Below, piece after piece: positions 44,677-51,918 of a DNA stretch of 64,000 nucleotides; the stretch's first letter is position 1; each line of letters opens with the position of its first letter. The translations under genes and the position numbers were made by a program. The notes below the pieces were generated by a model that was not told the DNA's origin, ran no database searches, and saw nothing but the letters and a program-made list of their open reading frames with translations. The stretch covers positions 1-64,000 of the forward strand of contig CAZUOY010000003.1 of assembly GCA_964622315.1 (NCBI GenBank). Direction: 5' to 3'. This DNA is from JAYFNU01 sp964622315. GTDB taxonomy: Bacteria > Bacillota > Clostridia > Oscillospirales > Ruminococcaceae.

Positions 44677-45264
44677 ATGGAGATTTGTTATCCGCGAATT
44701 GTCGCCGAGCAGAAAACTGGCTATGAGGAATTCATCGGTACGGACGCGACCTTACTCGATTTTTGGCGTTGGGCTCATTCCGATTTAGTAGATAATATGG
44801 AGCGTGGTAAGCTCGCGGAGTTTATTGTCGCTCTCGCACTGGGTGTTGAAAAGCAGATTACTCCTTCTTGGGCGCCGTACGATTTGCTTTCTCAAGAAGG
44901 TATAAAAATTGAAGTAAAGACATCGGCATATATTCAGGCGTGGGGGCAAACCAAACTCTCATCACTGAGCTTCGGGATACAGCCTACCCACGAATACAAT
45001 GATGTGAACAGCACTTTCGCGGAAGCAAGTGTACGCCAATCAGATGTATATGTATTCTGTGTACAAAACCACAAGGAGCAAGAAACGCTGAATACGCTTG
45101 ACCTTAAACAGTGGGAGTTTTACATACTAAAGACGAACAAACTCAATGAGGCGTGCGGAGGGCAAAAGCATATTGGAATTAAGAAGCTCTTAAAACTTGG
45201 CGCAATCAAAGCTGATTATGAGAACATGTATAGATTAATTAAAGAAGTCATGAAAACATCTTAA
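44677..45264 (+). CDS. PD-(D/E)XK endonuclease-like protein
   Basis: A 195-residue protein resembling stand-alone restriction-like nucleases. The candidate active site is E48 (GKLAEFIVALALG), D69 (APYDLLS) and E79-V-K81 (GIKIEVKTSAYIQ), the order expected for PD-(D/E)XK. GGAGAG lies before the ATG. No methyltransferase accompanies it, so a modification-protected type II role is unlikely from this locus alone. Confidence 0.75.
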   Translation: MEICYPRIVAEQKTGYEEFIGTDATLLDFWRWAHSDLVDNMERGKLAEFIVALALGVEKQITPSWAPYDLLSQEGIKIEVKTSAYIQAWGQTKLSSLSFGIQPTHEYNDVNSTFAEASVRQSDVYVFCVQNHKEQETLNTLDLKQWEFYILKTNKLNEACGGQKHIGIKKLLKLGAIKADYENMYRLIKEVMKTS

Positions 45265-45419
45265 CTATTTTTTATTGAGTACACTTTGTTTTTGTAAAGA
45301 CAACCAGCTTCATGTAATTTGATTATATTTTACACATAATAAAGATGCTGAATTAAATGAGTTGAGTGTGTTTTATTCAACAATAACTAAAGATGAATCT
45401 AATTTTGGAGGTGTAATTT

Positions 45420-46172
45420 ATGAAACCAAACGAAAGAGCGCCCTATATAAAAACGATAATGCTTATTGCCGCATCTGATGACAATATCGACGATGAGGAG
45501 ATAGCATACTTAAAGCGAATTGGTAAGAAAATTGGGCTTAGTGATGAAGATTTTTCACTCGCGAAGGAATGTGTTCTCAGTAAAGCAGAAACCATAAATG
45601 ATGTTACAAACAAGCTTCAAGAAAAAGCGACTAAACTGTCGCTGCTTTATGAACTGCTTGTGCTTTGTTACGCTGACAGCGTCTACACAATTGTAGAGAA
45701 ACAAGGAATGCGCGATTTATGTATCATTCTCGGGCTCGAGTCCAAAGAACTGGACACGCTTGAGAAGTCTTTTAGCGCGGTTAATTCGATGAAATCGGGA
45801 ATGAACTCTTTAGGAAAAAAGCTTAACATACTTGGTGAGAAGAGTGTTGAAGGCGGAAAGAAGATTGCGCAATCGGTAGCAAGCGGTATTGGAACGGTAG
45901 GCTCTAAAATATCGCTGACTATCGCAAACTCAAAGCAGCTAAAAGAAGAAAACAAAAATCTTCGTGAGGAGCTTAAGAAGATAACACTAAGCGAAGCGGT
46001 AAAGCAAAAAATAGTTTTGCAGCTGAATTCAAAGATTACGAGCTTGAAAACAGCCTTACAGGCGGAGAAAGAGCGAAACCAAAAAAACGAAGATATGATA
46101 AAGCTTTTGCAGGAGCAAATATCCGACTTAATGCTGACGGTTGATGTCGCTGAAGCGGCAAAGACGGCGTAG
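45420..46172 (+). CDS. TerB-like domain protein with C-terminal coiled coil
   Basis: A 250-residue protein. Residues 1-115 form a TerB-like helical domain (MLIAASDDNIDDEEIAYLKR, with the acidic DDxxDxEE metal-binding motif). Residues about 120-170 are small-residue rich (VASGIGTVGSKIS) and 170-245 are a strong coiled coil. GGAGGTG lies before the ATG. The 155 bp upstream hold no gene and no convincing promoter. It is followed after 9 bp by a membrane protein, and I infer that the two act together. TerB domains occur in stress and phage-defence clusters. Confidence 0.72.
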   Translation: MKPNERAPYIKTIMLIAASDDNIDDEEIAYLKRIGKKIGLSDEDFSLAKECVLSKAETINDVTNKLQEKATKLSLLYELLVLCYADSVYTIVEKQGMRDLCIILGLESKELDTLEKSFSAVNSMKSGMNSLGKKLNILGEKSVEGGKKIAQSVASGIGTVGSKISLTIANSKQLKEENKNLREELKKITLSEAVKQKIVLQLNSKITSLKTALQAEKERNQKNEDMIKLLQEQISDLMLTVDVAEAAKTA

Positions 46173-46181
46173 GTGAAGAAT

Positions 46182-47555
46182 ATGGATAAAGACAGCACTA
46201 TACTTAAATATGAACAGCTTGAGGCCGATAATGTAGGCAGCGAAATTGATAACCTAAAGACAAGTAATGATGAACAGGAAGACAGTCTTGCAAAAATGCA
46301 GGAGCAACTTGCGGCGCTTTACAAGAAAACTGGCAAGACGCAGATAGTGATTGCTCCGTCACAAACAAATGAGGCTGAAGATAAACCCGTTCCGGAAGAT
46401 ACTGCTTCAGAAGTGAACTACGATGAGCTGTATGCTACAGCTTGCATTTCGCTTGCAGAAAGAGGTCTTGATGTCGACTCGATTTCCTTTAATGATTTGT
46501 TGGATGATAAGGAACTTGAGGAAACGCTCGCGGAGCTTAACGCACCGTTACCGCGTGAGGACAAGTGGAAGAAATCAGACTTTATAGTTGTCTTTATTGC
46601 GGCTTCAGTCGGCTCGGTTGCGGACATAATTCTTGGTTCGCGGGACAAGAATTCAGAATTATCTAAAGAATTAGCAAAACTTCATAAACACGATAGCGGT
46701 GCACCGATTGATTTTCAAGGCGTTGCTGAAGGAACATCAATTTCAGGAGACACTCACATTTTTTCATTTGATGAACGTGGTCGCGGTTTTCATAGAGAAT
46801 TGTCAAAAGGTCATGATTTAGCTCGATTTATTGAAGGAATAAGGATGTTTAAGGAGGGTAAGTTTGAAGCAATAGCTTATAAGGATAAAATGGCATATAC
46901 TGTAATTCGTGCATTTAATCAAAATGGTAAGCCATACGAAACATTATCAGCCTTAGAAGCGACAATAAAATATGCTAAACACATGTTAGCCGATGTGTGT
47001 TCAAAAAATAGTCTCCCTTTCCCGGGTTACTCTTTTCTTCGAGAAAGCGATAGTCATAGAATAAGAAAATTATCTGCGGATATGTACCAAAACGGATTCA
47101 ACATAAAAAATGTAATACTGCAATCAATCTCCACTATAATTATCGAAATAATTATTCGGCTATATTTCAGTATTCAATCTGTTAAGAAGTATGTCGCAGA
47201 AGTAGAGATAAAAGAAGACTATTCAAACTTTGAGGCAATAAAGAGGTTTATCAAGCCGATAAACAAGGACAAGCTTCACGAGATGCTTCTTGTGGCACAT
47301 TCTATTGTCATGGCGGTGAATGTGGGAAAAGTCGTTATAAAGAAGTCTCCATGGGAAATAAACGTAACTGAGATAACCTCGGTTGTGAACTATGGAATAA
47401 AGGTTACCAAGGCTGTTGCCGCTCGCAACTCGGATTACGCGAAACTAATGTACCATTCTGGAGAAATCAACAAGACTTGGAGCGAACTTGAGGATACTGT
47501 CTTGAATGATGAGCTTGCGGTTATTTCGGAAATGCCGGAGTGTTTGGTGATATAA
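46182..47555 (+). CDS. unknown membrane-associated protein, TerB-gene partner
   Basis: A 457-residue protein with no recognised family. A short coiled coil lies at 15-45. A hydrophobic stretch (FIVVFIAASVGSVADIILG) near 135-155 and a second (SISTIIIEIIIRLYF) near 310-330 suggest two membrane contacts. The segment between shows a conserved-looking LPFPGYSFLRES. I prefer the ATG at 46182, with AGGTGA 6 bp upstream. It lies between the TerB-like gene and another unknown gene with gaps of 9 and 12 bp. Confidence 0.65.
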   Translation: MDKDSTILKYEQLEADNVGSEIDNLKTSNDEQEDSLAKMQEQLAALYKKTGKTQIVIAPSQTNEAEDKPVPEDTASEVNYDELYATACISLAERGLDVDSISFNDLLDDKELEETLAELNAPLPREDKWKKSDFIVVFIAASVGSVADIILGSRDKNSELSKELAKLHKHDSGAPIDFQGVAEGTSISGDTHIFSFDERGRGFHRELSKGHDLARFIEGIRMFKEGKFEAIAYKDKMAYTVIRAFNQNGKPYETLSALEATIKYAKHMLADVCSKNSLPFPGYSFLRESDSHRIRKLSADMYQNGFNIKNVILQSISTIIIEIIIRLYFSIQSVKKYVAEVEIKEDYSNFEAIKRFIKPINKDKLHEMLLVAHSIVMAVNVGKVVIKKSPWEINVTEITSVVNYGIKVTKAVAARNSDYAKLMYHSGEINKTWSELEDTVLNDELAVISEMPECLVI

Positions 47556-47567
47556 AGGAGAAAATTC

Positions 47568-48449
47568 ATGAGCACATTTAACGAATATGAACAAGCAGGC
47601 CAAAAGTTGAAAGATGAGTATAGCCGACATTTTAGTAATGGCAACATCCCGAATTGGGCAGCAAAGAAACAGTCAAACAAATCCGAGGCAATCCATTGCG
47701 CTATTCCGCTTGTGGGAAAGAATTATTATAATCAGCCTTATAGGTTTTTACTTTATGCGAGCGCTGAAAACATAGATGAAAATAGCAATTATTCCATTCT
47801 TGATAATGATACGCTCGCGATTAATCGACACCGTAAGCTTTTTGAGGATACCAAAAATGATGATTATCGTTTTTATCCAAGCGTACATATTCAACCAATA
47901 AGCGACGGAGCTCTGTTGCTTGCTGCACTTTATATAGTTTCGAAGATAGCTCCGGAAATGGTAACGGATAGTCTTATGCCAGCAGATTTTATTGAGATGA
48001 TTTCTCTTGGTAATTACGGCAAATTTACAATTGAACGTAAGAGCAAAAAATGTGATGACACGGGCAAAATAATATCATCAGCTAATAAAGATTATGCATC
48101 CAAACGCGAACTCCTAAATGCGTCTGAAAACTATATCAAAACGGATTTAGATATACTAAAGCCAACCCATATTATTATGCCGACGACGATATATAATACG
48201 GTGAATCGTGATTTTCTTAGCAAATATATAAAAGATGATATTAAATTTATAGGAATTTATCAAATCAATGCAAGAAATATTAATGGTTGTATTAAGTCAA
48301 AGGGCAGCGCTCGTCAAGAATCTGAGCTGACAACCTTAATAAGAAATTGGTATAATAATATAAGCAGTGGTGGTTTTAGAGGTAAAACATTTGAGAATCT
48401 CTTGTATATGTTTAGCTACTTAGATGCTGCATTGGATAAAATAGAGTAA
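47568..48449 (+). CDS. unknown 293-residue protein
   Basis: No family recognised. AAGGAG lies before the ATG. Segments such as YRFLLYASAENI near 60 and ILKPTHIIMPTTIYNT near 200 have the alternating look of an alpha/beta enzyme, faintly like the two conserved parts of uracil-DNA-glycosylase-fold proteins, but I would not assign it. It is AT-rich and closes the three-gene set that starts at 45420, ending in two tandem terminators. Confidence 0.65.
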   Translation: MSTFNEYEQAGQKLKDEYSRHFSNGNIPNWAAKKQSNKSEAIHCAIPLVGKNYYNQPYRFLLYASAENIDENSNYSILDNDTLAINRHRKLFEDTKNDDYRFYPSVHIQPISDGALLLAALYIVSKIAPEMVTDSLMPADFIEMISLGNYGKFTIERKSKKCDDTGKIISSANKDYASKRELLNASENYIKTDLDILKPTHIIMPTTIYNTVNRDFLSKYIKDDIKFIGIYQINARNINGCIKSKGSARQESELTTLIRNWYNNISSGGFRGKTFENLLYMFSYLDAALDKIE

Positions 48450-48501
48450 AAACTCTATTTTTTTCAAAGACTTTGCCCTGTACATTGTACAGGGCTTATT
48501 T
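48440..48501 (+). terminator. two tandem intrinsic terminators
   Basis: ATAGAGT/ACTCTAT (about 48441-48458) followed by TTTTTT, then GCCCTGTAC/GTACAGGGC (48475-48495) followed by TTATTTTTT. The first hairpin includes the stop codon of the 293-residue gene. Confidence 0.88.
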
Positions 48502-48540
48502 TTTGAAATTCATTCAGGTGCTCTCCTTAGAAAAAACGAA

Positions 48541-48550
48541 TTAATGACAT
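48541..48550. repeat. internal partial copy of the terminal repeat core
   Basis: TTAATGACAT matches ten bases of the right inverted repeat in the same orientation. It lies just before the PolC-derived gene. It could be a decayed older end or chance. Confidence 0.3.
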
Positions 48551-48583
48551 AAGCCCCCCATAAGCGTCATCAAAGGAGAGAAT

Positions 48584-49345
48584 ATGAAAGAGATTATACT
48601 GAAAAAGGCTTGTGAAATATATGGCGACAATTTGCCTGAAATCGTGCAAGAGCGTATAAATAGAGAACTCTCGCTCTTAAAGCATTCAACAATTGGGTCT
48701 GAATTCCGTGCCGTTCCTAAACTCGCAGAGTTTCTTCGCGAGAACAAGATACCGTTTACAGCTATGTATTCAACGGCAAATTCTTTTCTTGTGTATCTTC
48801 TTGGAGTGTCGAACGCAAATCCACTTCCTGTTCACTACTTCTGCCCGAGATGTAAGAGATTTACTTTGTCGGATGACGCAAAGGACGGTTTCGACCTACC
48901 GAAAAGACTCTGCGACTGCGGAAGCGAGATGGTCGGCGACGGACACAACCTCGCGCCTGAGTTCTTTTGGTTTGGGTCCTTGGACGAAGAATGTGTTTCT
49001 GATAAGCTGTTTAAACCGCGTATCCGTCTTATCGTTCCAGAAACAAGGTTTGATGAAGTATGTCAATTCTTAGAAGAATTGCCCGAACTAAGTTGTGCTC
49101 TGTCAAGCGGCTACAAATCAACAGTATTTCATAGTATTGGTATGTTCACTCTATATGTGTGGGGTTACAAGCCAAAGAAATCCGAGTGCTGGTTCAACAC
49201 GATAGACACAAAACAAATCAGAAGCTTCGCGATAAACAACTACAAGGATTTCACCGATGAATTTCAATGGTTGAATACAAAGCCGAAGAGTTTTTATGAA
49301 ACGGTGAAGCTCATGGGATACGGAGAAGGAACCCGTAAGAGCTAG
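48584..49345 (+). CDS. PolC-derived protein, catalytic palm missing (5' part)
   Basis: A 253-residue protein homologous, by motif, to the region of Gram-positive DNA polymerase III alpha (PolC) around the start of the palm. Residues 13-29 (YGDNLPEIVQERINREL), 79-90 (NPLPVHYFCPRC), 102-106 (GFDLP), Cys110/Cys112 and DGHN (119-122) follow PolC in order, with the four-Cys zinc site kept. The PDIDLNFSG aspartates that should follow are absent. The end (KPKSFYETVKLMGYGEGT) matches a point several hundred residues later in PolC. GGAGAG precedes the ATG. Confidence 0.75.
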   Translation: MKEIILKKACEIYGDNLPEIVQERINRELSLLKHSTIGSEFRAVPKLAEFLRENKIPFTAMYSTANSFLVYLLGVSNANPLPVHYFCPRCKRFTLSDDAKDGFDLPKRLCDCGSEMVGDGHNLAPEFFWFGSLDEECVSDKLFKPRIRLIVPETRFDEVCQFLEELPELSCALSSGYKSTVFHSIGMFTLYVWGYKPKKSECWFNTIDTKQIRSFAINNYKDFTDEFQWLNTKPKSFYETVKLMGYGEGTRKS

Positions 49346-49356
49346 AGACTGGTTGT

Positions 49357-49680
49357 GTGTTGGATGAGGAGGAACAGGAGTACGATTTAAAAGAATTCTT
49401 CAATTTGTCTCTCAGCGACGCTCCCGTGTTTGTCGATGATGTTTTTGACACGCTTCTTTCAAAGGGCTTTTCGGTACGTGAGGCATACGCGCTTTCAAAG
49501 AAAATTGGATTGGGTTACTGCGGATACGCCGAGGCGTTCAATATACTGAACGACAAGCGACTTGCTTACTGGTTCAGTAACATGACAAACCTATACAACC
49601 GAGCACATATGATAGAAGCGCTTATCGGGGAATACAGACTGGATAGGTATATCAGAAAGAAAGAGAACAAGAATGGATAA
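49357..49680 (+). CDS. PolC-derived protein (3' part), probably frameshifted from the preceding gene
   Basis: A 107-residue frame starting at a GTG without a ribosome site. The pattern VDDVFDTLLSKGFSVREAYALSKKIG, then MTNLYNRAHMIEALIGEYRLDRYI, follows the PolC fingers segment that directly succeeds the LSGLSHGTDVW-type motif, i.e. it continues where 48584-49345 ends. The frame is open from 49339 and lies one base off the preceding frame, so a single-base indel near 49331-49342 would join them into about 365 residues. It may be a broken gene or two coupled genes. Confidence 0.6.
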   Translation: MLDEEEQEYDLKEFFNLSLSDAPVFVDDVFDTLLSKGFSVREAYALSKKIGLGYCGYAEAFNILNDKRLAYWFSNMTNLYNRAHMIEALIGEYRLDRYIRKKENKNG

Positions 49681-49921
49681 AGACTACGGTTTTGAGCACA
49701 TCATAGTCAGCAAAACTGATACTGGACTTCCTTGCGATTTGGTTTTAGAATCATCAAGAATAGAAAAACTCCTATGTGGTGTTCAATTATTAAACTCAGC
49801 ACTGAATATATATTCAAATAGTATTAGTTTATTGAAGAATAATACAAAACAAATAACCCCGCCCCTATTTATCGTAAAGACGAGGTTGTATTTGCATTCC
49901 TACAGAAAGCGCTTAACTTAA
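49673..49921 (+). CDS. small protein ending at the transposon terminus, probably truncated
   Basis: An 82-residue frame overlapping the previous one by 8 bp (ATGGATAA). The N-terminus (MDKDYGFEHIIVSKTDTGLP) looks genuinely coding. The last third is low in complexity, and the stop codon TAA falls inside the right inverted repeat, so the natural C-terminus was probably lost when the element's end formed. No family recognised. Confidence 0.5.
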   Translation: MDKDYGFEHIIVSKTDTGLPCDLVLESSRIEKLLCGVQLLNSALNIYSNSISLLKNNTKQITPPLFIVKTRLYLHSYRKRLT

Positions 49922-49929
49922 TGACATTG
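49912..49929. repeat. terminal inverted repeat, right
   Basis: CTTAACTTAATGACATTG, a perfect reverse complement of 34054-34071. Confidence 0.92.
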
Positions 49930-49939
49930 CGGCTCTGCC
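49930..49939. repeat. target site duplication, right copy
   Basis: CGGCTCTGCC, identical to 34044-34053. It continues into GCGGGGCTTC, the right half of the split terminator that once followed rfbB on the minus strand. Confidence 0.9.
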
Positions 49940-49955
49940 GCGGGGCTTCTTTGTT

Positions 49956-51014
49956 TTATTTATTTTCGTAATGCTCCGCGTAGTAGGCTTGATAGTCGCC
50001 TGAGACTACGTCCTCTATCCAGTCGCGGTTGTTAAGATACCAGTCGATTGTCTTTTTAATTCCAACCTCGAACGGGGTTTCGGGGAACCAGCCGAGGTCG
50101 CGCTTAATCTTCTCGGGGTCTATACCGTAACGGCGGTCATGACCCTTTCTGTCCTCGACGTGGGTGATAAGGCTTTCGTCAACCGTGCTGTCGGCGGTCT
50201 TGCCGATATAATCAATTATAGTGTTTACAATAAACACATTGGTGCGCTCATTATGGCCGCCCACGTTATAGACCTCGCCGGACTTTCCGTCTCTCGCAAC
50301 CATATCAATCGCCTTGCAGTGGTCCTCCACGTAAAGCCAGTCGCGTATCTGCAAGCCGTCGCCGTAAACGGGCAGAGCTTTATGGTTAAGACAGTTGTTA
50401 ATCATAAGCGGAATGAGCTTTTCGGGAAATTGGAAGGGCCCGTAGTTGTTAGAACAGCGGGTAATTGAGGTTGGCAGAGCATAGGTGTCGTGGTACGCCT
50501 TTACGACGAAATCCGCGCTTGCCTTTGAAGCGGAATACGGACTGTGCGGGTCGAGTGGAGTGGTTTCCATAAAGAAGCCGTCCTTGCCAAGCGAGCCGTA
50601 AACCTCGTCGGTTGAGACTTGAAGATACTTGACGCCCGGCTTATAGCCTCCCTCGGCGAGCTCCCAATACTTCTTCGCGCAGTTGAGAAGGTTGAGCGTG
50701 CCCAACACGTTTGTTTTAACGAATATTTCGGGGTCGCTTATCGAACGGTCAACGTGACTTTCAGCCGCAAAGTTAATCACGGTGTCTATATCAAACTCGG
50801 CAAAAAGCTTCTCCATGCCCGACTTGTCGCAGATATCCAGCTGTATAAAAGAGTAACGAGGGTCGTTCTCTACGCTTTCAAGATTCCTCAGATTGCCCGC
50901 ATAGGTCAGCTTATCGACATTTACGATTTTGATATCGTCGTACTTATCGAGTATATAAATAATGAAATTTGAACCGATAAAGCCCGCGCCGCCGGTAACA
51001 AGCATGTTTTTCAT
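49956..51014 (-). CDS. rfbB: dTDP-glucose 4,6-dehydratase
   Basis: RfbB (RmlB) makes dTDP-4-keto-6-deoxyglucose, step two of dTDP-L-rhamnose synthesis. The 352-residue extended SDR protein has the NAD motif VTGGAGFIGSNF, HVDRSISDP near 80, the catalytic Y-x3-K in SPYSASKAS near 155 and a CSNNYGP motif. I choose the ATG at 51014, with GGAGG 5 bp upstream. It is the last gene of the murT-to-rfbB run. Its terminator has been split by the transposon. Confidence 0.96.
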   Translation of the reverse strand: MKNMLVTGGAGFIGSNFIIYILDKYDDIKIVNVDKLTYAGNLRNLESVENDPRYSFIQLDICDKSGMEKLFAEFDIDTVINFAAESHVDRSISDPEIFVKTNVLGTLNLLNCAKKYWELAEGGYKPGVKYLQVSTDEVYGSLGKDGFFMETTPLDPHSPYSASKASADFVVKAYHDTYALPTSITRCSNNYGPFQFPEKLIPLMINNCLNHKALPVYGDGLQIRDWLYVEDHCKAIDMVARDGKSGEVYNVGGHNERTNVFIVNTIIDYIGKTADSTVDESLITHVEDRKGHDRRYGIDPEKIKRDLGWFPETPFEVGIKKTIDWYLNNRDWIEDVVSGDYQAYYAEHYENK

Positions 51015-51029
51015 AACTTCCTCCAAGGT

Positions 51030-51908
51030 TTATTCAAGGTTTGTAAGGTATTCCTTTAGGGCATCTTTCCAGTCGCGCATGTGGTCGCCCACAGTAACGC
51101 GAAGCGCCATATTGTCAAGCGCCGAATAAGCGGGACGCTTCGCGGGGGAAGGAAAGTCCGCCGTTGAGCAGGGCTTTACTTCTGCGTTTATGCCCGAAAG
51201 CCGAACAATCTCGCGGGTAAAGTCGTACCACGAACATATGCCGTTGCAGGTGCAGTGGTAAAGACCGTAATTTTTCGTCGCCGCGACGAGCAGAATGTGG
51301 TGCGCCACATCAACCGCGCTTGTCGGGTTTCCGAGCTGGTCGTTAACGACGGTGCATTCGCCCTTTTCACGTGCTATCTTCATCATGGTTTTAACAAAAT
51401 TGTTGCCCACATAGCCGTACAGCCAGGAGGTGCGAAGGATAAAGTAGCGTGAGCAGTTTTCACGGACAAAGCACTCGCCCGCAAGCTTTGTTTTGCCGTA
51501 AACGCTCTGAGGCGCGGTGAGGTCATACTCCTTGTAGGGAGTGGTTCCGTCGCCTGGGAAGACATAGTCCGTAGATATATGTACAAGCTTCGCTTCGCTT
51601 CTTTCGCACGCCGCCGCAAGGTACATAGGCGCGAGTGCGTTTGCCTTATACGCTGTGTCCTCGTTCGTTTCACAGCCGTTTACGTTTGTATATGCCGCGC
51701 AGTTTATGACGAGGTCATATCTGCCCTTCTCCACGTTATCGGTGACGGCGGCTTTGTCGGACAAATCGAAATCGTCAAGGTCAACGCCCACAATCTCGGC
51801 GTTTTTGTATATATCAGGAATATCGCCAATCTCGCTTTTGCCTGTGCTTAGCTGTTTAATAATTTCGTTTCCGAGCTGACCCTTACAGCCCGTTATGAGT
51901 ATCTTCAA
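51030..51908 (-). CDS. rfbD: dTDP-4-dehydrorhamnose reductase
   Basis: RfbD (RmlD) performs the final reduction to dTDP-L-rhamnose. The 292-residue SDR protein begins LKILITGCKGQLGNEI, with HISTDYVFPGDG near 100 and the Y-x3-K in QSVYGKTKLAGE near 126. I choose the TTG at 51908, since AGGAGG ends 6 bp upstream. It lies between rfbA and rfbB. Confidence 0.95.
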   Translation of the reverse strand: MKILITGCKGQLGNEIIKQLSTGKSEIGDIPDIYKNAEIVGVDLDDFDLSDKAAVTDNVEKGRYDLVINCAAYTNVNGCETNEDTAYKANALAPMYLAAACERSEAKLVHISTDYVFPGDGTTPYKEYDLTAPQSVYGKTKLAGECFVRENCSRYFILRTSWLYGYVGNNFVKTMMKIAREKGECTVVNDQLGNPTSAVDVAHHILLVAATKNYGLYHCTCNGICSWYDFTREIVRLSGINAEVKPCSTADFPSPAKRPAYSALDNMALRVTVGDHMRDWKDALKEYLTNLE

Positions 51909-51918
51909 AACGCGCCTC

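Larger units (their letters stand above)
34054..49929. mobile_element. 15.9-kb IS4-type transposon carrying a defence island
   Basis: The element is defined by 18/18-bp terminal inverted repeats and a 10-bp direct repeat of the target. It holds an IS4-family DDE transposase at the left end and about 14 kb of cargo, mostly on the plus strand with short gaps. No site-specific recombinase or plasmid gene is present. Base composition and codon use vary from gene to gene (AT-rich mcrBC and 47568; host-like macro/VWA genes), suggesting cargo of several origins. Either a transposase drives its own distant right end, or a second IS copy has been lost except for its outer end. Confidence 0.88.

Noticed and set aside
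34054..49929. Integrative element with attachment sites made by a tyrosine or serine recombinase
   Set aside because: The outer direct repeats are only 10 bp and sit outside perfect inverted repeats, no recombinase gene is present, and the target is not a tRNA.
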